From Ceratopteris richardii (taxonomy: Eukaryota; Streptophyta; Polypodiopsida; Polypodiales; Pteridaceae): 64,000 nucleotides of DNA. Numbering within the stretch: the first letter of the stretch is position 1; every line of letters starts with the position of its first letter. The stretch spans positions 74,523,983-74,587,982 of the forward strand of contig CM035416.1 of assembly GCA_020310875.1 (NCBI GenBank), written 5' to 3'. Below the pieces are notes generated by a model that saw nothing but the letters and a program-made list of their open reading frames with translations, was not told where the DNA came from and ran no database searches. A program made the position numbers and the translations under genes. Below, in pieces: positions 33,896 through 43,902 of the stretch.

Positions 33896-35627
33896 AACCC
33901 CCCTGGAGTGAATGATGTGAACACATACAAGGAGTGGCAGATCAACCTCCACAAGGTAATAAGCCTAAAGCTTTGCAAAAATCTTCAAACTTTTCCCATG
34001 GAAGAGCTTTGGTGAATATGTCTGCCACATTATCTTGTGTTGGCATATATACCAAATAAATATCTCCTACATGAAGGCGCTCTCTCACATAGTGATAATG
34101 CACCTCAATATGTTTGGTCCGTGCATGAAACACTAGGTTTTGTGCAACAACCAAAGCACTTTGACTATCAGTGAGAATATGCGTAGCAGCATCAACCTCC
34201 ATGCAAAGATCCATCAATATGCGTCTCAGCCATATACACTCCACTGTAGCTCTGAAAATTGCCGTGTACTCAGCTTCACAACTCGAAGTCGCCATTGTAG
34301 GTTGCTTCTTACTCAACCAAGATATGCATGAGTCTCCAAGGAAAAAGCAATTACCACTAGTGGACACATGAGTATCATAACAACCAACCCAATCAGTATC
34401 TATAAAAGCATGCAAGCATGGCTGAATATCTCTTCCATAAAAGAGACCTAAGCTCAAAGTGCCTCTGAGATATCTGAACACACATTTTACCACTTGCCAA
34501 TGCTTAGTGCCAGGGCTATGCATGAATCGAATCAACTGGGAAACTACATACTGTATATCCGATCTTGTGTTGCATGCATATATAAGACATCCCATAGCTT
34601 GTTGATAAAGAGAAGTGTCAAATGCATCACTGGAATCCTCAACTCAAAACTTGAATCCTATCTCAACTAGTGTGGAAACTGGCTTGCAATCCTCAAAGTC
34701 AAAATCCTGAAGTAGTTTTTCAACATACTTTGCTTGATGCATAACAATTCCCCCCTCAACGGATACAAACTGGATGCCAAGATAGTAGCTTAAAAGACCA
34801 AGATACGTGACATCAAAAGTATGCTGCAAATCAGCCATAAGAATGTCAAGTTTTGCATCACATGACCCAGTCAAGAGTATGTCATCGACATAAAGAACAA
34901 GCACTATAAGATCAGCCCCATTTTTGCGTACATAAAGTGTGCTTTCAATCGGAATACATATGAAGCTCATAGAAATCAAGTGCTTATGGATTTTATCATA
35001 CCATGCACATGGAGCTTGCTTGAGACCAAACAATGCTTTATGCAAGCGACAAACCATATGCTCTTTCCCTTTCATAACAAATCCAGGAGGTTGCTTCACA
35101 TAAACCTCTTCTTGCAAATCACCATTCAAGAAGGCTATTTTTATGTCCAAATGATGCACTTTCCAACCTCGATGGGCAGCCAATCCAACCATGGTACGAA
35201 TGGTAGTCATGCGTGAAGTAGGTGCAAAAGTTTCCTCATAGTCAATGCCATATTGTTGTGCATATCCTTTGGCAACCAATCTAGCTTTGTAGCGATCAAT
35301 GCAACCACCAAATTTTCTCTTAATATTGTAAACCCGTATGGAATCCATTTCTGATTGCATAGCACTCATCCATCATGGATCCTCACATGCATCTTCAAAA
35401 GAAAGTGGCTCTTCATTACATGGTGTAGCAATAAGAGAATAATCTACAAAATTACTTGATGCATGGTGAGAGCTTGATCTTGTTCTACCAAGTAAAGGTG
35501 CACTCAATTTGCTGTCCTGCAAAGTTTGTTTTAGCCACTTTGGCATAGTTTGTGCACTCTTGATAGACATGCGTTCATTATGTAAAACATCTTCAATATG
35601 TACATCATGCGTGGTGTAAGATGCCAC
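33896..35627 (-). pseudogene. Copia E RT-RNase H
   Basis: RNase H (33942-34595, 217 codons): 'DTDWVGCYDTHVSTSGNCFF', 'TSSCEAEYTAIF', 'RTKHIEVHYHYVRERL', ending 'DIFTKALPWEKFEDFCKALGL'. RT (34644-35369, 241 codons): 'CIDRYKARLVAKGYAQQYG', 'LDIKIAFLNGDLQEEVYV', 'HKALFGLKQAPCAWY' and the catalytic 'LVLYVDDILLTG'. A stop near 34640 separates them. Before 'VYNIKRKFGGC' the usual ~25-residue segment ending in a K-W-V-Y-type motif is missing, indicating an in-frame deletion. 35373-35627 is the acidic linker ahead of RT. Confidence 0.9.
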
Positions 35628-35633
35628 ATTGAT

Positions 35634-36870
35634 TTAAAAAAAAAAAGATGTGTAGGTAATAATGAAATTTTATGTTTAGGATATTCTGATCATGTCTGCA
35701 AAATTTTGTAGCAATAAGTTTTTACATTCTCTCTCTAGAAAGTTGTCGGATGAAATTTGTGTGTTAAATTTGAGCATGAAGATGAAGGAATCTGAAAAAA
35801 ATGTTGTATGAGAGAAAGGTAGAGTATTATTAGTAGAAAAACTTTGTCTCATTGAATTTTTTATAGTTCCTATGTTTTATGTCTCATTTGGTCCGCAGAA
35901 GATAGGTTAATGAAGAGGATTTTTATGTTTCTTCATCTCTCTCTAGAATTTTCTATTTTGCAAGGCCCAAAAGTGATATCTAGAAGCAGATTTGGACTTG
36001 AGGTGTCTCTAACACTATTGTACAGATTGAAAAACTGAATAATGTTGTATCTCACGAGCTTAAGCTAATTCCTCATCGTTTTTGAGTTACAGGGGATTCA
36101 TGTTATTCATGTTCGTAGATTTAGAAAAGGCACATGGGTATATGGGTTATTTTGGGTGATTGACATGTGTGCGAGTGTGTTGCAGGGATCGCCTCTATTT
36201 TTGCAGGTACGATTCTTGAGGTGGACATGAAAAGTAGATGCTTGGGTGGTCTGGACGTCTTGCATGAGACATGCGAAAAGACGCTATCTTGGAGCATGCA
36301 GATTCTAAGAGTGCATGACTAGGAAGGCGTGATTGGTCGTGCGCTGGCAAAAAGGTGGACATCTAAAAAGACGAAGACGAAGAGATAGGGAAGGACGATG
36401 GTCATACATTGATCACGATCATTTTCAACTTCTGAGATTGCGATTGAGATTGGGATTGGGATTGAGATTGTGATTGTGATTGAGATTGGGATTGAGATCA
36501 GCTCGGGGGTGGTCGGGTGGATGAGGCTTCACATTGAAGCTATTTGATAGATTTTGTAAGCAGATTAGAACTATTTGTAAATCTGCACAGATAATAAAAT
36601 TCTCTTTATATCTTGTTGTGCCGAAGTTTATTATTAGGCGTGGGATTGTGATTGTGATTGAAGATCAGGAGACTTGTTACACGTGGGCTGAATTTCATGC
36701 TCATTTTCAGCCATATTTTGATGCAAATGTTCAGACATATATGACTGGAAATTTCTAGTAGTTTTGACAATTTTTGGCTGAAAAATTTTAGCCATGTTTG
36801 GCTAGAAATTCTTTGCATTTTAACACTATTTTGTTGGAATTTTTAAGCCCTTTGAGCCTCAGTTGGCTGG
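35634..36870. other. Unidentified ~1.2-kb insert in copia E
   Basis: Lies between the RT linker (ends ~35630) and the integrase C-terminus (resumes ~36880), where no spacer of this length is expected. The left end starts with an 11-base A run. It includes a GATTGGGATT-type minisatellite (36425-36500, second small block near 36650) and two short plus-strand ORFs that I do not trust. No RT, LTR pair or terminal inverted repeat is visible. It could be a decayed non-autonomous insertion or a fragment of an LTR; undecided. Confidence 0.5.
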
Positions 36871-37601
36871 TCTACATGGCCATAGTCAATCGCACCATTT
36901 TGGAACAAAGGCATGAGTGTATCGAACACATCTTGTGAGCTAAGTGTTGGCTATTTTTATGCATTCAAGTAGAGGGAAAACTAAATTTTCAGCAAATACC
37001 ACATCTCGACTCACAATAGTTGTGTTCCTCAATGGATGGTACAAACAATATCCCTTACTTTCAGCACTTTAATCAACACATATACATTTTTTGTCATCAA
37101 GTTTGTGATGTTGTTGTGATGGCACAAGAGCATATGCCAAACAACCAAACACACGCATATGTCTAACCATAGGCTTATGAACATTCCAAGCCTCATAAGG
37201 AGTGATGAGTCTCAATGCTTTTGTAGGGCAACAATTCAACACATAGTTTGCACACATAACCACTTCCATCCAAAACTTATCAGGAATATGCTTTCCTTTA
37301 ACCATACATCGTGCCATTCAAGTAGAGTTCTATTTTTACGCTCGGCAACACCATTTTGTTGAGGTGTATATGGCACGATACATTGGTGTGAAATACCTCT
37401 TTCATGAAGAAAAGCATTAAACTCATGTGACATGTATTCACCACCACGATCCGTGCGTAGAGTCAAAAGCTTTTGTGAAGAAAAATTTTAAGCCATAGCT
37501 AAACATGCTTTGAAGCAAGAAAATACCTCATTCTTTGCTTTCATAGGATACACCCATGTATGGCGAGTAGCATCATCAATGAAGGTAACAGAATATACAT
37601 G
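36871..37601 (-). pseudogene. Copia E integrase core and C-terminus
   Basis: Continues the integrase interrupted by element F. A stop near 37487 lies ahead of 'TLRTDRGGEYMSHEF' (second Asp present) and 'CIVPYTPQQNGVAERKNRTLL' (Glu present) in the ORF 37236-37466. A frameshift leads to 'YEAWNVHKPMVRHMRVFGCLAYALVPSQ' (37069-37317). First-Asp and 'VTFIDDATRHTWVYPMKAK' segments are split by the F insertion at 37597-37601. Confidence 0.88.
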
Positions 37602-38211
37602 TGTAGCTCAAGCGTAAGCACCACCTCCTTTACTTGTCAATCCGCGGAGACGTGAGGACCGGTATGAAGACCACGAGCAAGTGAAGGCACAAGTGCGTGA
37701 GTGAAAGCACACAAACATGCACACACATACACACACACGCGCACACGGTAAGATCAAAGGGAGGAACAATGGAAGGATTTTGATTACAAAAAGAAATCTA
37801 TTACAAAACTGAAATCTACAAGAAGCTAACCTCAAAAATGAGCTCTCTAGCTCTTTTTATAGTTTTTTGACTAGTTTTGGCCCTGTCCAGACCTAGTGTC
37901 CGGCCTAGTTAAAAATTAGGTTCCAGGGCTTATTTGAGGGCTCAAACGGAGTCTAAAAATTATGAAATTTGGTACGATGGTACTTCTAATGCTCCTCAAG
38001 CTCGAGGACTCCTCGGCTTGCACAAAATGGAGCTACCAAAATAGAAAATGGTATTTACAATGATTTTAGTGATGGAAATCACTATTTTTGTAGGGGATTC
38101 TTATGAAAAGTTGACAGTTACTTCATGGAGCTCCCTACGTGCTCCTTCTTCTTGTGTGTTTCCACCTTTCTGATGTGCTTCCATGCTTGTGCTTGACTTT
38201 GAGTTCCAACA
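37602..38211 (-). repeat. Element F 3' LTR
   Basis: 610 bp, TGTAGCTCAAGCG to GAGTTCCAACA. Minus-strand TATAAAAAGAGC around 37850-37862 is a good TATA box candidate. It matches 43293-43902 base for base in my reading. Confidence 0.95.
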
Positions 38212-38224
38212 CTCCCCCCCCTCT
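38212..38224 (-). other. Element F polypurine tract
   Basis: Minus-strand GAGAGGGGGGGGAG immediately before the TGTTGGAA start of the 3' LTR; a textbook plus-strand primer. Confidence 0.9.
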
Positions 38225-39511
38225 CGAGTCTGTCGTCCCTGACAGACCCTTGTTGTAGTGGTTGTTCCATGTAGTGCTTTGAGGGGTAGTAGCCATTCTG
38301 TATGAACGAGAGCCGTCTATCTTCCAAATTTGATAATGTTGGTTGTCCGGTTCTTCATGTGTCACTGCAAGCCTTTACAAGTTGTCGTCCCTTGGTATGT
38401 GCTTCTTTCATGAATTGCAGCATGAATGCGTCGTTGTGAGCTCTCAAAAATCGTGAGTTGCTCAAAAGAGGTTGTCAAGATCGAGTTAGAGCAACTACTA
38501 GCTTCGAATTGCTTCCTAGGTATGGATATTGTTCCCAACCGCTAGCTCTTCCAAAGATGATGTTGAGAGCAGTCATGCCAACTACTCATAACCCATAATG
38601 AATGATGGGTAAGTGTGTTCGTGCCTGGGTTGAAAAAAGTATGTGCCTTGTGCACGGCCTTGTAATGTAGCCCTACGCATGCTTACTTGAAAAATGCATT
38701 GGAAGAAGTATGGTGCAAAAATTGCAGTTCTTGAGCTAAGTGCTCAAGGGTATGCTGACGAAGAGGTTTCCTAAACTATCATGGTTATGCTGTTTCCAGA
38801 GTAAAGATACTTACCATGGAGAAGGTTGATGGATGCTTTGTCTCTTCGTGTTGTACTCTCGGCCTTTGGGATGGAACCTTGTTGATGAATGTCCATGTTG
38901 ATTGTCCACTGATGAGATCTTTTGAGTGGTGAATCCCGTTTCCTCTTTTCAAAGCAACATTTGTCACTAACAATGTGCATTTCTGAGCTTGAGCTTTGAC
39001 ACTCAGAGGAATATTGGACACGTGCCGGTTTCTAAGAGATTACCATGCTGATTGACATAGACCATTCACCAGTGCTACTGTTCCATACTGGTTCAGGAAA
39101 TATTGAGAATTGAATTGCTTTATATTCTTTGGCAAGCAACATCGGGTAACTACACCAAGCTGAGTTTCACATATTCTCTTTAGCTTCCCATATACAGGAG
39201 TCTTTTCCTCCAGAACTACCTTTTGCAGATATCTCCTTGGCTGCTTTGGTACATACAGTAGTTAAGCATCACTCAAGTTGTGGACCTTCAAGCTCTTCAC
39301 TCCCACCATAGTAAGAGGAAACCTTAGTTGTGGATGCCCTGCTCATGCTAAGTTCTTGACATTTATGAGATAAGGCAGCAATTGAATCATCTGCAAGCCA
39401 AGTCACACTTCTATCCAAACTGATAAATGCCCAGTAATCGATGGTTCAATCTTCAACTAAGCATGACTCATTCATGTTCCATGAGCGAAACCTGGGAACA
39501 AGTTCTTCCTC

Positions 39512-39552
<41 letters not shown>

Positions 39553-39773
39553 GGAAAAATTATCACAAAACAAGAACACAAAAGTTAGTATCAGTAGAAA
39601 AAATTTGACATATGTCAATGTGCTCTTGTGCTTAGGATTCTCAAGTGTGTCTATGCACGACCATGTAATGTGGCCCTATAATGATGCATACTTGGGAAAT
39701 GCATGACCTGAATGGTGCATAAGACAGGGTTGTGCAAAGGGCACATGGTTGTCGCTCGTCGAGGTTTTCAATG
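38225..39773. other. Element F 3' noncoding region
   Basis: About 1.5 kb without a credible gene; ORFs up to 79 codons occur on the minus strand but look random. A run of 39 T (A on the element's sense strand) lies at 39513-39551. Two partly similar passages (around 38610-38715 and 39610-39725, both with 'gtgcacggcc'/'ctatgcacgaccatgtaatg' and 'gcatacttgggaaatgcat'-like segments) suggest an internal duplication. Confidence 0.7.
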
Positions 39774-41429
39774 TTATTTGCAGATATTGATGCCATCTTT
39801 GTTGGAGGTATCCATTGTATCTCGAGAGGACAACTGATCATTCCTCCTTGTAGGGATCCATTTGAGAACAGTCTGCAACTGGGTAGAGATCACCTTTGCC
39901 CACTTCGTGTTTGAATGATCTCCTGAGGGTTTGATCCATCGTGGCTGGCTCTTTATTTTGGTGGATGCTATCAGTGCTTTTGTCTTCCAAACCCTTATCC
40001 TTGCAGAAGAGGTTCTTTGATCTGTATTGGAGCTCTGTGCTTGATTCAGTTCTTTACCTCGCCTTGGTGTCTTTGTTGTGCAGGTTGTTGCCTTGAAATT
40101 CCCCCTTGGATTTTGTCTGAGCTTAGGCTTGATTGCTTGGGGTCCTTGGGTTGGAAGTGGTCTTTCTTGAGGATAAGTCATGGTAGGCCTAGACCATAGA
40201 TTTTGAAGTCTAGTGTGAGGGGACTGATTTTGTGCCAGGGCTTTCTTTGGTACCCATATCATAGTGCGATTTGGTTGGGCTCTAAGTAATTTCTTGGCCA
40301 CCCAAATTTGCTTGACATTACCAAGAAAATGTGATTTCTGTTTCTTGATGTAAGGGTCTTTTGGGCCTTCTATGTGAGTTTTTTGAGAAAACTCATCCTT
40401 ACATGGGGAGTGCAACAAGGGTTGATCTTCTATACCTACATCAGACTTATGCAAGGGATCAATGGGCTGTGTGGTTTGAGATTGATCTAGAGATTCATCG
40501 AGACATTTATCCTTATTACACATAGAATCCCTAGGTGTACAAATGGGTGATGGATTGTCATGATTCACCCTAGAGTCGACCTCCTTTTCCACATCAGTGA
40601 TACACAACAGTGGTTGATCATCTCCTTCTTGACCATCTGAGTGCAGATCATCCCTACTTATGGCTTCATGAGGGGAATCCAAATTTACAGGAAGAGAGGG
40701 TCCTTCCACATCCCCCAAACACCTGGAGTCCTCCATATCTCCATTCTCTAAGGTTTCCTGTGATTTACTCAAAGAAGGATCAGATTCAAAAACATGAGTA
40801 GAAAGAAAAATTTTCTCATTAAAAGCAAGCTCTGTGAAAAGATGATTTTGCCCCCAATCATCATAAGGTGGATAGTCATTAGGATTTTCCATAGACACAT
40901 ATGTAGAAGCATGGATGATAGGTGGAGAAGGCACCTCAAATTCTTGATGATTTTGTTTAATGAACCTTTGGGTGCCAATGATCAAGCCTTCATCTATACA
41001 ATCCATGACAAAGAATGTTTCCGAAAATTGCATATCACCCACCATAACAGGCAACACAACTTGACCCATGCATTCATAATGTTCATCATCCATGAGGATA
41101 GAAGAATGAGTTGTTGGTTGTATGTTCTCAAAAAGAATGGTCAAGAAGTCAATATGAATCAAATTCCACTCACAATGAGGATTGATATATGCACTTAACC
41201 TTCTACATTCATATCCTATTCTTATATCCACCAACATATTGTGATATTCTCTTGTTGCAAATACGGATCCGACCCCCCTAGACATTTCCCCCGTTTCCTC
41301 GATTCCTTGCAATTTTTCTCTAAATGTTTCATCTTGATGTGATATTATCTCATGTATTTCATGTTTATCCCCCTCCTTTTTTTCAACCTTAGCCCCTTTT
41401 CTTCTATCTTTTGCTTTTTTCTTTCCCAT
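39774..41429 (-). CDS. Element F ORF, 551 aa, degenerate retropepsin-like
   Basis: The only sizeable intact ORF of element F. The N-terminus (1-20) is very basic (MGKKKAKDRRKGAK). Residues ~60-165 have the layout of a retroviral-type aspartic protease: 'LVDIRIGYECRRLSAYI' then 'NPHCEWNLIHIDFL', which stands where hydrophobic-D-T-G-A-x-x-N-L-I would be; then 'VVLPVMVGDMQFSETFFVMD' and 'EGLIIGTQRFI', like the flap-distal hydrophobic strand and the I-I/L-G loop. The catalytic D-T/S-G is absent, so it is predicted inactive as a protease. Residues ~190-370 are acidic and Ser/Pro-rich; 370-551 are basic, with a repeated 'IWVAKKLL'/'IWVPKKAL' motif. Function unknown. A structural or nucleic-acid-binding role is possible, and so is a non-coding element with a chance survivor. 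The retropepsin reading is by motif layout only. Confidence 0.6.
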   Translation of the reverse strand: MGKKKAKDRRKGAKVEKKEGDKHEIHEIISHQDETFREKLQGIEETGEMSRGVGSVFATREYHNMLVDIRIGYECRRLSAYINPHCEWNLIHIDFLTILFENIQPTTHSSILMDDEHYECMGQVVLPVMVGDMQFSETFFVMDCIDEGLIIGTQRFIKQNHQEFEVPSPPIIHASTYVSMENPNDYPPYDDWGQNHLFTELAFNEKIFLSTHVFESDPSLSKSQETLENGDMEDSRCLGDVEGPSLPVNLDSPHEAISRDDLHSDGQEGDDQPLLCITDVEKEVDSRVNHDNPSPICTPRDSMCNKDKCLDESLDQSQTTQPIDPLHKSDVGIEDQPLLHSPCKDEFSQKTHIEGPKDPYIKKQKSHFLGNVKQIWVAKKLLRAQPNRTMIWVPKKALAQNQSPHTRLQNLWSRPTMTYPQERPLPTQGPQAIKPKLRQNPRGNFKATTCTTKTPRRGKELNQAQSSNTDQRTSSARIRVWKTKALIASTKIKSQPRWIKPSGDHSNTKWAKVISTQLQTVLKWIPTRRNDQLSSRDTMDTSNKDGINICK

Positions 41430-41685
41430 GACACAAATTTCTCCCCCTTTGTATTGCTCAAAAATCCTTGGGAGCCCCCCTGGTTTCCTAGTCCCACTTG
41501 AGGGTCAACTTCAAATTATCCTATCTCAAAATCAACGCATTATTCTTGAAAAAAACAGTTGAGATCGTGTAGGATTTGAAACGAGCTTTCCAACAAGCTA
41601 TAGAGCTCAAAAAATGGACTTTGGATGAGAAAGTTATGTCAAATCAGGCTCCTGGGGGTCAAAACAGGCAAACAGGACCTTTGGA

Positions 41686-42945
41686 GAAAATCGCGATTTT
41701 GTGAATTTTCTGAAATTCGCGATGCTGTGAAGTCAAAAAAATCGCGATGTTGAGCACAAAATCGTGTTTTTGAAAATCGCGATTTTGAGCAGAAAATCGT
41801 GATTTGAAAATCGCGATGTTGATCACAAAATCGTGTTTCTGAAAATCGCGATTTTGATCACAAAATCGTGTTTCTGAAAATCGCGATGTTGATCACAAAA
41901 TCGTGTTTTTGAAAATCGCGATTTTGACTCAGAGAATCGTGATTCACAAAGTCGTGTTTTTCACAAAATCGTGTTTTTGACTGAAAATCGTGTTTTCTCA
42001 GAATCGTGTTTTTGACATGAAAATCGCGATTTTGAGCAAAAATTCGTGTTTTCTCAAAATCGTGTTTTTGACTTGAAAATCGCGATTTTGTCCCACAGAA
42101 TCGTGTTTTTCTCAAAATCGTATTTTTGGCTGAAAATCGTGATTTGTGAGAATCGCGATTTTGAGCAGAAAGTCGTGTTTTTCACAAAATCGTGTTTTTT
42201 TTTTTTTTGAAAATCGTATTTTTCACATGAAAATCGCGATGTTGAGCACAAAATCGTGTTTTTGAAAATCGCGATTTTGATCACAAAATCGTGTTTCAGA
42301 GAATCGCGATGTTGATCACAAAATCGTGTTTTAGAGAATCGCGATGTTGATCACAAAATCGTGTTTCTGAAAATCGCGATGTTGATCACAAAATCGTGTT
42401 TCTGAAAATCGCGATGTTGATCACAAAATCGTGTTTCAGAGAATCGCGATTTTGACTCAGAGAATCGTGATTCACAGAGTCGTGTTTTTCACAAAATCGT
42501 GTTTTTGACTTGAAAATCGCGATTTTGTCCCACAGAATCGTGTTTTTCTCAAAATCGTATTTTTGGCTGAAAATCGTGATTTGTGAGAATCGCGATTTTG
42601 AGCAGAAAGTCGTGTTTTTCACAAAATCGTGTTTTTTTTTTGAAAATCGTATTTTTCACATGAAAATCGCGATGTTGAGCACAAAATCGTGTTTTTGAAA
42701 ATCGCGATTTTGAGCAAAAAATCGTGTTTTCACAGAATCGCCTTTTTCACAAAATCGTGTTTTTGCTGAAAATCGTGATTGGTGAGAATCGCGATTTTGA
42801 GCAGAGAATCGTGTTTTTTGAGAAAAACACAGAATCGCGATTTTTTCAACCAACTTTTAGGCGGGAAAACTGAAAATCGTGATTTTTCAAAAAATTTTGA
42901 ATTTTCACAGAATCGCGATTTTCATCACAGAATCGCGTTTTTTGG
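41686..42945 (-). repeat. ATCGCGAT palindrome minisatellite in element F
   Basis: About 1.25 kb of tandem, imperfect ~35-bp units alternating an AAAATCGCGATTTT-type palindrome with AAAATCGTGTTTTTGA. I count about two dozen ATCGCGAT octamers. A ~210-bp block (around 42068-42265) is repeated at about 42510-42705, so the array also grew by larger duplications. It lies in the 5' leader between the primer site and the ORF. CpG is strikingly frequent for this AT-rich region. Short ORFs on the minus strand (e.g. 41858-42115) merely translate the repeat. Confidence 0.95.
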
Positions 42946-43266
42946 CGGGAAATTCAAATTTCTGAGCGCCGGCTATGGCGAGCTCCGTATGAGCAGAAAA
43001 TCATGAAAAAAATACAGCGCTTGCTCTCCCTTGCACCTCCTAACTCCTTCCCACACAATAATGCATGAAAAATGGTATGAAGATGGTGAAAATGCACTAA
43101 AAAACAAGAATTTTCTATGAAGAAGAAGATGGAAGAAGGTGGAGATGATGATGATGATGAAGATGAAGAGGAAAAAACAGAAAATGAACTGAAATGACAG
43201 TTTTTTTACCTTCCAACGTCGCAAATCTACGATCTTACCATCACAACGCTCGTCCTCGAAGCTCTC

Positions 43267-43284
43267 TCCCCGGCAACGGCGCCA
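43267..43284 (-). other. Element F primer-binding site (tRNA-Asp)
   Basis: Minus-strand TGGCGCCGTTGCCGGGGA, the exact complement of the 3' end of plant tRNA-Asp(GUC) including CCA, 8 bases inside the 5' LTR. This site is typical of several plant Ty3/gypsy groups, unlike the initiator-Met site of the copia elements here. Confidence 0.9.
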
Positions 43285-43292
43285 AAATTTGG

Positions 43293-43902
43293 TGTAGCTC
43301 AAGCGTAAGCACCACCTCCTTTACTTGTCAATCCGCGGAGACGTGAGGACCGGTATGAAGACCACGAGCAAGTGAAGGCACAAGTGCGTGAGTGAAAGCA
43401 CACAAACATGCACACACATACACACACACGCGCACACGGTAAGATCAAAGGGAGGAACAATGGAAGGATTTTGATTACAAAAAGAAATCTATTACAAAAC
43501 TGAAATCTACAAGAAGCTAACCTCAAAAATGAGCTCTCTAGCTCTTTTTATAGTTTTTTGACTAGTTTTGGCCCTGTCCAGACCTAGTGTCCGGCCTAGT
43601 TAAAAATTAGGTTCCAGGGCTTATTTGAGGGCTCAAACGGAGTCTAAAAATTATGAAATTTGGTACGATGGTACTTCTAATGCTCCTCAAGCTCGAGGAC
43701 TCCTCGGCTTGCACAAAATGGAGCTACCAAAATAGAAAATGGTATTTACAATGATTTTAGTGATGGAAATCACTATTTTTGTAGGGGATTCTTATGAAAA
43801 GTTGACAGTTACTTCATGGAGCTCCCTACGTGCTCCTTCTTCTTGTGTGTTTCCACCTTTCTGATGTGCTTCCATGCTTGTGCTTGACTTTGAGTTCCAA
43901 CA
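43293..43902 (-). repeat. Element F 5' LTR
   Basis: 610-bp partner of 37602-38211. The minus-strand TATAAAAAGAGC box lies around 43541-43553. The 75-codon ORF shadow at 43299-43526 translates identically to that at 37608-37835, consistent with zero divergence. Confidence 0.95.

Larger units (their letters stand above)
37602..43902 (-). mobile_element. Element F: young non-autonomous LTR retrotransposon (LARD-like)
   Basis: 6301 bp, bounded by two 610-bp LTRs that I find identical, with the 5-bp duplication ACATG at 37597-37601 and 43903-43907. The minus-strand order is 5' LTR (right), an 18-nt primer site matching plant tRNA-Asp, a ~1.3-kb minisatellite, a 551-codon ORF, ~1.5 kb of noncoding DNA with a T39 run, polypurine tract and 3' LTR. 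No gag, RT, RNase H or integrase is detectable, so it must have moved by enzymes of another element. The tRNA-Asp primer and LTR style point to a Ty3/gypsy helper (inference). It is inserted in copia E integrase and is the latest event in this nest. Confidence 0.92.

Noticed and set aside
36534..36758. 74-codon plus-strand ORF in the unidentified insert
   Set aside because: No motif and no homologue in the window; overlaps a repeat-derived segment.
37608..37835. 75-codon ORF with hydrophobic and Cys-Val repeats
   Set aside because: Occurs identically in both LTRs of element F at 43299-43526 and arises from a CACACA-type tract; no evidence that it is translated.
41686..42945. CRISPR-like regular repeats
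   Set aside because: Units are adjacent and imperfect with no unique spacers, lie inside a plant LTR element, and have no cas genes nearby.
43809..43902. C-terminal end of the 602-codon copia E ORF
   Set aside because: These residues are translated from the LTR of element F, inserted at 43902, and do not belong to the copia protein.
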